Below are positions 17,389 through 24,404 of a stretch of DNA of 64,000 bases, one piece after another; within the stretch, counting starts at the first letter, position 1; each line of letters starts with the position of its first letter. This DNA is from an uncultured Collinsella sp. (lineage in GTDB: Bacteria; Actinomycetota; Coriobacteriia; Coriobacteriales; Coriobacteriaceae). The stretch spans positions 7,386 to 71,385 of the forward strand of contig CABURR010000003.1 of the NCBI GenBank assembly GCA_902493985.1, given 5' to 3'. The position numbers and the translations under genes were made by a program. The notes beneath the pieces were generated by a model. It saw nothing but the letters and a program-made list of their open reading frames with translations. It had not been told where the DNA came from and ran no database searches.

Positions 17389-18243
17389 CTAGAGACCAGG
17401 TTCTCCAAGCAGGTTAACAATGTGATATGCGAGATAACTCTTCTCGGCATCGGTAACGACAACGTTATAGGTAGACGACAAGTGAGCGGCTATGGCATCC
17501 GCGCACGAGAATGCGCACGGATACGCCGTTTCGTCGATTCGGAACAGCGCGTCGCCACTGATTTGCCCGGCCGTAGGATCGAGTGCTCGCTGTGCGAAAA
17601 ACTGCAGGTGACGAACGAAGCGTTCGTAAGGCAGCGAGGTGTCATCGAGGGTCGTGGCATAGCGCTCGGAAACAATCGCGAGCACGTCGCGAACAAGCTG
17701 GACCGAGATGATTAGACGGTCGGAGCGTTGCGGCATGGTGGCGTTGACGATATGCAGCGTAATAAAACCCTGCTCTTCTTCGCTCATCTGGATGCCCAAA
17801 TAGTCCTTGATAATCTGAAGGGCACGGCCCGCAAGCGCGTACTCCTTGCGATAGAACTGCTGGATCTCGAGCAGCAGCGGATTCTCGCACGGAACGCCCT
17901 TGCGCTCGCGCTCCAAAGCAAGGCTGATATGGTCTGCGAGAGCAATGAGGATCTTATCGTTGATGTCGACATTGAGCTCTCGACGAAGCATCTGAACGAT
18001 GTCCTCGGAAATCACGAGGTTGACGGTGGGGATGGACTCTAAAAGATGTGCCAAGCGGTCTATCGTACGCGAATCCTGAGAAGTTCCCTCCTGCAACGCG
18101 TAGGTCTTTTCGATCGACGCCTCGTCGATGGCATCGCCGGCATGACGGCCAAAGCAGAGGCCTCGACCGATGACGATGAGCTCGGAGCCATCGTCCGAAG
18201 TGACCATTGCGACGTTGTTGTTAAAAACTCGCTTGATAACCAC
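17389..18243 (-). CDS. licT: LicT/BglG family transcriptional antiterminator
   Basis: About 284 residues: an RNA-binding CAT domain at the N-terminus (VIKRVFNNNVAMV, GRGLCFGRHAGD) and two PRD domains with the phosphorylatable histidines visible in LADHISLA, LHIVNA, FVRHLQFFA and AYHIVNLL. Such proteins bind a RAT hairpin in leader RNA and prevent termination when the inducing sugar is present; PTS phosphorylation of the PRDs controls them. Start GTG at 18243 fits family alignment; GTG 18255 is an alternative. The gene follows EIIA and precedes EIICB, so it likely controls its own operon through the RAT-like leader at 18855-18886. Confidence 0.93.
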   Translation of the reverse strand: MVIKRVFNNNVAMVTSDDGSELIVIGRGLCFGRHAGDAIDEASIEKTYALQEGTSQDSRTIDRLAHLLESIPTVNLVISEDIVQMLRRELNVDINDKILIALADHISLALERERKGVPCENPLLLEIQQFYRKEYALAGRALQIIKDYLGIQMSEEEQGFITLHIVNATMPQRSDRLIISVQLVRDVLAIVSERYATTLDDTSLPYERFVRHLQFFAQRALDPTAGQISGDALFRIDETAYPCAFSCADAIAAHLSSTYNVVVTDAEKSYLAYHIVNLLGEPGL

Positions 18244-18261
18244 GGTACCCACCACAAAAAT

Positions 18262-18774
18262 TTACTCGGAAAGCCAGATGACAGGCTCTTTAGCAGCAAC
18301 AGGGCCGGAAGCATGCTCACGAAGAGTCGAGTTCTCCGAACGCTCGCACACGATAACGAAGACCGTGGGATCGAAGCCGGCGGCGCGGACTGCGTCGAAA
18401 TCGACCTCGACGAGAGGCTGACCTGCGTCGACATGGTCACCTTGGGCAACAAGCGCATGGAAACCCTTGCCCTCAAGTTTAACAGTGTCGATTCCGATGT
18501 GCAGCATCACCTGAGCAGAGCTGTCGTCGGACATAATGCCCAGCGCGTGCTCAGTCGGAAACAGCGCCGCGACGGTACCGGAAACAGGAGCGCACACCGT
18601 TCCCTCTTGGGGAACCACGGCAACGCCATCGCCCACGGCACGGCTGCTAAAAGCAGGGTCATTGGTATTTTCTAGATAAACAAGCTCGCCGGAAACGGGA
18701 GCGAGGATTTCGAACTCGGAAGCTGCAGTCTTCTGCTCATCCGAACCGCCCATCAGGCGAGAAAAGAAACCCAT
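18262..18774 (-). CDS. PTS EIIA, glucose (Crr) type
   Basis: A 170-residue EIIA-Glc family protein: EFEILAPVSGELVYLENTND at the start of the fold, GTVCAPVSGTVAALFPTEHA in the middle, and the active-site histidine in VMLHIGIDTV, followed by HVDAGQPLVEVD. It carries phosphate from HPr to EIIB domains. Start ATG at 18774 (AAGGGA nine bases upstream); an upstream ATG at 18792 lacks a ribosome site. First gene of the alpha-glucoside operon, and probably the donor for the EIICB protein, which lacks its own EIIA. Confidence 0.92.
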   Translation of the reverse strand: MGFFSRLMGGSDEQKTAASEFEILAPVSGELVYLENTNDPAFSSRAVGDGVAVVPQEGTVCAPVSGTVAALFPTEHALGIMSDDSSAQVMLHIGIDTVKLEGKGFHALVAQGDHVDAGQPLVEVDFDAVRAAGFDPTVFVIVCERSENSTLREHASGPVAAKEPVIWLSE

Positions 18775-18800
18775 GGTGGCATGTCCCTTCATAAATATAG

Positions 18801-18886
18801 CCCAACCAAAATCAAGCGAATGCATCCATAGAGACACACCCGTTCAAAGACTTTGGTTAGGCCCACGTCCGAGGGACTCGGTAACC
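18801..18886 (-). promoter_or_regulatory. RAT-like antiterminator and overlapping hairpin in the EIIA leader
   Basis: On the minus strand GGTTACCGAG pairs with CTCGG and TAACC across asymmetric loops (18855-18886), the shape of BglG/LicT RAT sites. The 3' arm is reused: CCTAACCAAA (18852-18861) can pair with TTTGGTTGGG (18801-18810) just before the EIIA ribosome site. The two structures exclude each other, as in antitermination. A classic U-run after the second hairpin is missing, so control could also act on translation. Family match is by eye. Confidence 0.5.
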
Positions 18887-19054
18887 TTCCGCATTTCTTT
18901 TTACGGGAGCTATTGTAGGCAACAGCAAAGCCGGAATAGTCATCATGACCGGTGAGCGGTATTTTTTCTTCGATAAACGGTATTTAGGCGGCACTTAGGG
19001 ACGTTCCTTTCCCGCCGGCACCCAGGGGCACTCCTTGCAGCAATTTCGTATGCG

Positions 19055-19816
19055 CTAGATGAAGAGCTCGCATTCCTTCCGCACGACGCAAACCTTGCTC
19101 AACATCTGGGAAACAGCGGATAGCTTGTTGGGATCAAGCTTGCGAGCGCCTCGCGGACATACGGCGATGCAGCGCATGCAGGAGATGCACGCCTCGCCAG
19201 CTGCTCGTTTGGGGTCACCCTTGTCGATAGCACAAACGGGGCACGCCGCGGCGCATGCACCGCAGGAGACACAATCCCCTGTTGCCTCGGGTGCCATGCG
19301 GTGACCTCCGGCTTGTTTATAAGGACGATTGCCGGGAATAGAGGGCTCGGATGTATCCTCGGCCAACAGCTTTTGCTGAATTTGCTGCGCAAACTCTGCG
19401 AGCTGCGCCGCATCCTGCGCATCCGGACGACCGGCAGCAAACTGTCGCGCAATGGAATGTTCTGCAATGGCCGCAACTGCCGCGATCACCCGGAATCCCG
19501 CATGCTTCGCAACGTCCTCCAGCTCTACGAGCGTGTCCTCAAACGCGCGGTTTCCGTAGACGCACACCAGAACGGCCCGCGCTCCGTTGCCGTGAACCAT
19601 GCCCAACCGGTCAGCCACCACAGCCGGGATTCTACCGGCATACGCCGGCACAGAGATTACGGCCACGTCGTCCTCAGTCATCGAGACAGCGCTGAAATCT
19701 AGCCCGCTATCGGTCAGATCGACGGTAACGGTATTCTTGTCCAGTGCCCCGGCCACAAGGCCAGACACCTTCTGCGTTCCACCCGTCGGACTAAACACAA
19801 TTTCGAATACGCTCAT
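19055..19816 (-). CDS. Flavodoxin-like / 4Fe-4S ferredoxin fusion (EFR1-type)
   Basis: A 253-residue protein: an N-terminal flavodoxin-like fold with FMN loop FSPTGGTQKV and later SVPAYAGRIPAV, then a C-terminal ferredoxin domain with two clusters, CVSCGACAAACPVCAID and CISCMRCIAVCPRGARK. This is the layout of EFR1-family proteins that move low-potential electrons in anaerobes. Partner and substrate are unknown. Start ATG at 19816 with GGAGGG upstream. It stands alone between the PTS operon and a 618-base gene-free gap. Confidence 0.88.
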   Translation of the reverse strand: MSVFEIVFSPTGGTQKVSGLVAGALDKNTVTVDLTDSGLDFSAVSMTEDDVAVISVPAYAGRIPAVVADRLGMVHGNGARAVLVCVYGNRAFEDTLVELEDVAKHAGFRVIAAVAAIAEHSIARQFAAGRPDAQDAAQLAEFAQQIQQKLLAEDTSEPSIPGNRPYKQAGGHRMAPEATGDCVSCGACAAACPVCAIDKGDPKRAAGEACISCMRCIAVCPRGARKLDPNKLSAVSQMLSKVCVVRKECELFI

Positions 19817-20028
19817 CGAGACACCCTCCCCCTACGTCTGGCAACGCGTCAAGCCGTTTTCACATCCAGCCAGAGTATACGGCACGTGGGATCCCCATTT
19901 TGGTGCATCAAGCACCCCAATGCACCAACCCTACGCTGTCTGCCTCTTCGTTTTGTATAAATTACGGTACAGATTGTATATATTTACGGGATACCGCCGT
20001 GTTCTCCCGAGGTACCCCATCCTGGCCC

Positions 20029-20261
20029 GTGCAAAAAACGGAGTATTCTGCAACGTGACCGCGCCAGCAATACCCCGAGCGGGCAAACCTTTAGGGCGCT
20101 GCGTCATTTTGGGTTCCGACATGGCGAGAATGACGCGCCCCTGCTCCGGAAAACGACGAAATCTGACTCAGAACGCTCGCTAGGGATATCCGAAAGCCAC
20201 CGTTGGCGACGTCGAATCATATGCAGACAACTCGAACTGCAGAATACTCCAAAAAATGCAC
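20029..20261. repeat. Long structured inverted-repeat element in a gene-free gap
   Basis: The gap 19817-20434 has no credible gene. It holds GTGCAAAAAACGGAGTATTC (starting at 20029) whose inverted partner ends at 20261: 24-base arms matching except across the A/T run. Inside lies a second pair, GGGCGCTGCGTCATT (20094) and AATGACGCGCCC (20129-20140). The nested layout suggests a folded RNA or a small mobile element; nothing more can be named. Confidence 0.45.
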
Positions 20262-20371
20262 GGCGCACCCCATAGGACCCATTGCTGCATGGCAGAAAAT
20301 AGGTCCTCAGCATCCCCCAGATGCATTCCCGAGAAAATCACGTTTGAATTAGCGATGGACACGGCAAACAA

Positions 20372-20402
20372 AAGGGCCCGAGCGTTGTTTGCTCGGGCCC
20401 TT
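20372..20402 (-). terminator. Terminator of the DEAD-box helicase gene
   Basis: Perfect 12-bp stem AAGGGCCCGAGC / GCTCGGGCCCTT with a 7-base loop; on the minus strand it ends in TTTT. Lies 33 bases past the helicase stop. Confidence 0.85.
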
Positions 20403-20434
20403 AGCTTGTCTCACGCTAGCGTGCGATGTGTATG

Positions 20435-22684
20435 TTACTTGCGCTTGCCGCCGCCGTCACCGGGGCGACGGGAGCTGCCGCCGCGCTTGCCGCCACGGCT
20501 GTTGCCATAGCTGCCACGGTTATCGCGACCGCCGGCACGGCCGCCACGGGAGCCGGCCTGGTTGCCACCACGAGCGCCACGATAGCCGCCACGACGCTCC
20601 TCGCGGGTATCGTCGTAGTTGCGCCAGTCATCGCGACGATCGCGGCTGGCACGCGGGTCACGACGATCGCGCGACTCATTCGAACGACCAGCGCCGCCGC
20701 GGCCGCCATTGCCGCGAGCACCCTCGCGACGCTCGCCGCCGCGGCTACCGCGCTCTTCAAAGCGCTTGCCGCCACGGGACTCACCGCCACGGGCAGCACG
20801 CTCACCACGACCCTCGCCGCCGCGACGCTCATCACGGCCACCGCGCTCGTCATCACGACCGGAACGACGGCGGTCGCCCGCACCGCGCTTGCCACCGCGC
20901 GAACCGCGGCCCTCGTCCTCGCGCTCGACACGACGACGACCACCGCGATCCCCATCCTCGCGGCGGCGGCGATGTGCCTCGCCCTGGAACTGCTTGGCAC
21001 GACGCTCGGCACGGTTGCCACGCGGGGCCTGCTTGACGGCGTCAGCACCGCCGCGCTCCTCGGCAGCAACCTCGCGGGCCACGCTCTCCACGGCCTCGTC
21101 CACGCGAGCCTGAACGCCCTCGCGCACGCGGGTCTTGCCACCGCGCTTGGGACGGCTCGGACGCTCGCCATCGCCACGGCGCTCGTCGCGACCGCGGTTG
21201 GAACGACCAGCCACGTCGCCGTAATCGTCGCCGTTGCGCTTGCCGTCGCGACGCGCCTGCTCAAGCTTCTTCTTGCTCTTGGACTTGCCGCGCTTGGTCT
21301 TCTTCTTCACCTTAAAGGCCGCAGGATCGCGCTCGGGGTCAACCGCGGGCGGATTGGGGCCCACATGCAGGTCACCGGCCTCGTAGATGTCGGCGGTCTT
21401 GTCCATGAGCTTCTCGATCTCGTAGAACTCATCGACATCCTGCTCGGTCACAAACGTGATGGCCCAGCCCAGCTCGCCGGCGCGGCCCGTGCGGCCAATG
21501 CGGTGGATGTAGTCGGTCGGCTCGGCCGGCACGTCAAAGTTCACGACGTAGCGCACGTCGCTAATGTCGATGCCGCGGGCAAGCACGTCGGTTGCCACCA
21601 GCACGTCAACGGTACCGTCGCGGAAGGCCGAAAGGGCACGCTCGCGCTGGGCCTGGCTGCGGTTGCCGTGAATCGCGGCGGCCTTGATGCCCTTGCGCTC
21701 CAGACGACGGCAGCAGCTGTCGGCGCGGTGCTTGGTGCGCATAAAGACGATAGTGCGCTCCGGGCCCTCCTTCTTGAGGAACTCGGGCAGCAGGTTGTTT
21801 TTGGCCTCGATGGACACCGGGAACACAAATTGGTCGACGGTGTCGGCGGTCGACGTGGCAGGTGCGATCTCCACGCGAGCCGGGTCGCTCACCAGGTCGG
21901 TGATCTCGCCCACGGCCTCCTCGTCGAGGGTCGCCGAGAACAGCAGCGTCTGACGCTCGGCCGGCGTCTCGCGCACAATGCGCCGGACGGCGGGCAAAAA
22001 GCCCATGTCGAGCATACGGTCGGCCTCGTCGAGCACCAGGACCTTAACCTCGTCAAGGTGGCAGGCGCCCTGCTCGATCAGATCGACCAGACGGCCCGGC
22101 GTTGCGACCAGGATGTCGCAGCCGTACTTAAGTGCCGCGGTCTGCGGCTTGTAGCTCACGCCGCCCACGACGGTCACGGCAACATGGCCGGTGACGTCGG
22201 CGATTTTGCTTGCGACCTCGTCGATCTGCTGGGCGAGCTCGCGCGTGGGGGTGATGACGAGCATCACGGGGCCGCGGCCGTTGCCCTCGGGCTTCTTGGC
22301 ACCGCGACGGCGGTTGCGGCCGCCGCGCTCGCGCACGGGCTTGGGCGGAGCGATGTGCTCCAGATTGTTCATGGTCGGCAGCAAAAAGGCGGCCGTCTTG
22401 CCGGTGCCGGTCTGAGCGGCGGCAAGCAGGTCGCGGCCCTCGAGCACCACGGGGATCGAACCGGCCTGCACGGGCGTCGGCGCCGTGTAGCCCAGGTTCT
22501 CGATAGCACGGAGCATCTCGTCGGAAAGGCCCAGCTCGTCAAAGGCGGGCAGGCTCTCGGTAGCGGACTCGACGGCCTGGGCAGCATTGGCCTCATCGGC
22601 GGCATCGAAGGCAGCCTGGGTCATGGCCTCGCGGGCCTCGTCCAGAATCTCGGCGTCCGTGACGTCGGATACAGAATTACGCAT
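20435..22684 (-). CDS. DEAD-box ATP-dependent RNA helicase with long RG-rich tail
   Basis: A 749-residue DEAD-box helicase (DeaD/CsdA/RhlE-like). Motifs in order: Q motif FDELGLS..GYTAPTPVQ, AQTGTGKT, PTRELAQQ, VLDEADRMLDMGF, SAT, and HRIGRTGRAG. The helicase core covers about residues 40-420. The remaining 330 residues are almost all Arg, Gly, Glu and Asp (repeats of RGG, RDERRGG), an unstructured RNA-binding tail longer than usual. It probably remodels structured RNA in ribosome assembly or mRNA decay, including in the cold. Start ATG at 22684 (AAGGA upstream); ATG-like starts up to 22720 are possible. Confidence 0.93.
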   Translation of the reverse strand: MRNSVSDVTDAEILDEAREAMTQAAFDAADEANAAQAVESATESLPAFDELGLSDEMLRAIENLGYTAPTPVQAGSIPVVLEGRDLLAAAQTGTGKTAAFLLPTMNNLEHIAPPKPVRERGGRNRRRGAKKPEGNGRGPVMLVITPTRELAQQIDEVASKIADVTGHVAVTVVGGVSYKPQTAALKYGCDILVATPGRLVDLIEQGACHLDEVKVLVLDEADRMLDMGFLPAVRRIVRETPAERQTLLFSATLDEEAVGEITDLVSDPARVEIAPATSTADTVDQFVFPVSIEAKNNLLPEFLKKEGPERTIVFMRTKHRADSCCRRLERKGIKAAAIHGNRSQAQRERALSAFRDGTVDVLVATDVLARGIDISDVRYVVNFDVPAEPTDYIHRIGRTGRAGELGWAITFVTEQDVDEFYEIEKLMDKTADIYEAGDLHVGPNPPAVDPERDPAAFKVKKKTKRGKSKSKKKLEQARRDGKRNGDDYGDVAGRSNRGRDERRGDGERPSRPKRGGKTRVREGVQARVDEAVESVAREVAAEERGGADAVKQAPRGNRAERRAKQFQGEAHRRRREDGDRGGRRRVEREDEGRGSRGGKRGAGDRRRSGRDDERGGRDERRGGEGRGERAARGGESRGGKRFEERGSRGGERREGARGNGGRGGAGRSNESRDRRDPRASRDRRDDWRNYDDTREERRGGYRGARGGNQAGSRGGRAGGRDNRGSYGNSRGGKRGGSSRRPGDGGGKRK

Positions 22685-22954
22685 ATGTTGTTGTTCCTTA
22701 TCTGCACGCGCTATGGGCACGGCATGCGGCCGCGCGGGCGTGCTTGGTAGTGCGCTAATACATACAAAAACGGGTGCGCACAGAGAGGACGTTGCTCAGC
22801 ACGCTGGCGATCGCTTTGGCAGCCCTATCACGCGCCGTCCAGACGCAGCAGCTCTAAGCGATGGAGCAGATTCGCCGCCGGTTAGTATACCCGTGCTTCG
22901 CATGCCCCCACGTAAACCACAGATGACGAGGCGGACGAGGTGGGCCCGGCTGAT

Positions 22955-23013
22955 TGTCTCAATCTGTAACATCTACAGGGCGAATCTTCCTCTACGTGTT
23001 ACAGATCGAGACA
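22955..23013. repeat. 59-bp palindromic repeat, copy A
   Basis: Left arm TGTCTCAATCTGTAACA (22955-22971), 25-base loop, right arm TGTTACAGATCGAGACA (22997-23013); 16 of 17 arm positions pair. First of two tandem copies in the 586-base gap upstream of the FHA gene. Confidence 0.85.
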
Positions 23014-23035
23014 AACGGTCGACACGGTTCACAAG

Positions 23036-23093
23036 CGTCTCAATCTGTAACAATTACCGAGTAAAATCGGTCCAAATGTTACAGATCAAGACA
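23036..23093. repeat. 59-bp palindromic repeat, copy B
   Basis: Arms at 23036-23052 and 23077-23093 with a 24-base loop. Starts 81 bases after copy A. The rest of the gap 22685-23270 holds no gene. Confidence 0.85.
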
Positions 23094-23158
23094 GAGGGGG
23101 ATTTCCGTCCAGTCCAAACCAAATCCCTCAGTCTTCCTGCAATTTCGAACATGTGGCC

Positions 23159-23164
23159 TATAAT
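23159..23164 (+). promoter_or_regulatory. Possible -10 box of the FHA gene
   Basis: A consensus TATAAT lies 107 bases before the GTG start at 23271. No good -35 box is seen at 16-18 bases upstream, so this is tentative. Confidence 0.35.
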
Positions 23165-23270
23165 GTTGCTTTGGTTACGCTATATATTGCGCAGCCATTT
23201 AATACGTCGCCCACCGGGGCCATTAATTCCTATCGCCATATTGGCTAGGAAGCAATCAAAGGAGGTATCC

Positions 23271-24233
23271 GTGGCAGCAGAGACGCCTTGCTCGGTCCTC
23301 TATAACGATATTCGCTCGTTCGGCGGTCTTAAACATCTCGAGATCGCCCGAATGCTCATCAATGGAAACTCTTATCTCGGCAGTACCCTGCTCGAGAAAT
23401 GCTCTTCCAACCGCTCGTATCTCACCCGTTACATCGTCCATCGCAAGCCTGACCAGTGCGCGCCCTCCATCTACAGCGACTTTACCGTCACCACGCTCAA
23501 CCTTTCCGCGGCAATCTGCAGCAAGCTCGGCGGCGGCGAGTCCGCCTATCGGGCAATCGCCGAGCACTATCGCGGTCCGGCCGCCAACGAAATGATGTCG
23601 GCTCTCGCCAGCTACAAGCTGGACAGCCGCCTATATGCAAATGCCCTCAATCGCATCGACAACTTTGACGGCAATGCCGTGCGCGAAAAAAGCACGCTCT
23701 TCTTGATGCTCTTTGTAGCAACGGGGGCGCTCGCCGATCCCGTTCAGGGCGTGGCCACCGTCGAGCGCTTTTGCGACAGCAAGACGGGCGGGCACTTTGG
23801 CACCACCGAAACTACCGTCGGACGTGGCTTTATGAGCAGCCTGGAGCAGCCGCACACCGTCGCTCCCAACCTCGGTCTGCTCAGAACCCATGCCGACAAC
23901 TGCGCCGACATGCAAATCCATCCCCTCACACGCGATCCGCGCGGCACCGTGATTGGTTCTTTGCCCAAAACCTCGCCCAGCATCACCGATGTAGGCGCCG
24001 ACGCCTCGCGCGAGCATCTTCGCATTTGGCTCGAGGGTGAGCACTGGTACGCCCAGGGCCTTGGATCGACCAACGGCACAGTGCTCGAATCGGGCGCGGG
24101 CGACGGCGATATTGTGATTGAGCCGCCGCGCGACCAACGCGAGCCCGGCAAAGTCTATCCCCCCGTGGAAATCGCCAACAGCGACAGGCTCCATCTGGGT
24201 CTCTACACAACATTTCTCGTCATTGTGGACTAG
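23271..24233 (+). CDS. FHA domain protein
   Basis: A 320-residue protein of unrecognised N-terminal type with a C-terminal FHA domain (about residues 225-320): VIGSLPKTSPSI, then DASREHLRIWLEGEHWYAQGLGSTNGTVLE, the core S/R-E-H and GSTNGT motifs that bind phosphothreonine. The N-terminal 200 residues are helical and describe a repeat-like array, with no known domain seen. Start GTG at 23271 follows a strong GGAGGT. A Ser/Thr kinase gene follows on the same strand after a terminator, so the FHA domain probably reads marks made by that kinase. No secretion signal or membrane segment. Confidence 0.8.
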   Translation: MAAETPCSVLYNDIRSFGGLKHLEIARMLINGNSYLGSTLLEKCSSNRSYLTRYIVHRKPDQCAPSIYSDFTVTTLNLSAAICSKLGGGESAYRAIAEHYRGPAANEMMSALASYKLDSRLYANALNRIDNFDGNAVREKSTLFLMLFVATGALADPVQGVATVERFCDSKTGGHFGTTETTVGRGFMSSLEQPHTVAPNLGLLRTHADNCADMQIHPLTRDPRGTVIGSLPKTSPSITDVGADASREHLRIWLEGEHWYAQGLGSTNGTVLESGAGDGDIVIEPPRDQREPGKVYPPVEIANSDRLHLGLYTTFLVIVD

Positions 24234-24234
24234 C

Positions 24235-24267
24235 ACGGACGGCGATCGGAAGACGGTCGCCGTCCGT
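24235..24267 (+). terminator. Terminator after the FHA gene
   Basis: A 13-bp stem (24235-24247 with 24255-24267, one G-T pair) starting at the stop codon and followed by CTTTCGTCTT. Confidence 0.7.
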
Positions 24268-24311
24268 CTTTCGTCTTCTACCTTCTGCGTCGTAAACGAC
24301 AATACTCAACG

Positions 24312-24372
24312 GTACACGTGAGCAGTGCGGCTATCATGGTACTTTACCGATATCCGCACTGCTCACGTGTAC
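24312..24372. repeat. 61-bp palindrome between the FHA and kinase genes
   Basis: Perfect 19-base arms (GTACACGTGAGCAGTGCGG at 24312-24330; partner 24354-24372), with TATC/GATA and GGTA/TACC continuing the pairing inward. It ends 32 bases before the kinase start. It is unlike the 59-bp family. Could be an operator, a leader hairpin or a small mobile palindrome. Confidence 0.7.
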
Positions 24373-24404
24373 GCGCGGCAACCCATGCCAGACAAAGGAA
24401 CGCC

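Noticed and set aside
20426..22750. 774-residue plus-strand open frame
   Set aside because: Shadow of the RG-rich tail and helicase; the Ala/Thr-rich product is the reverse of RGG-coding codons.
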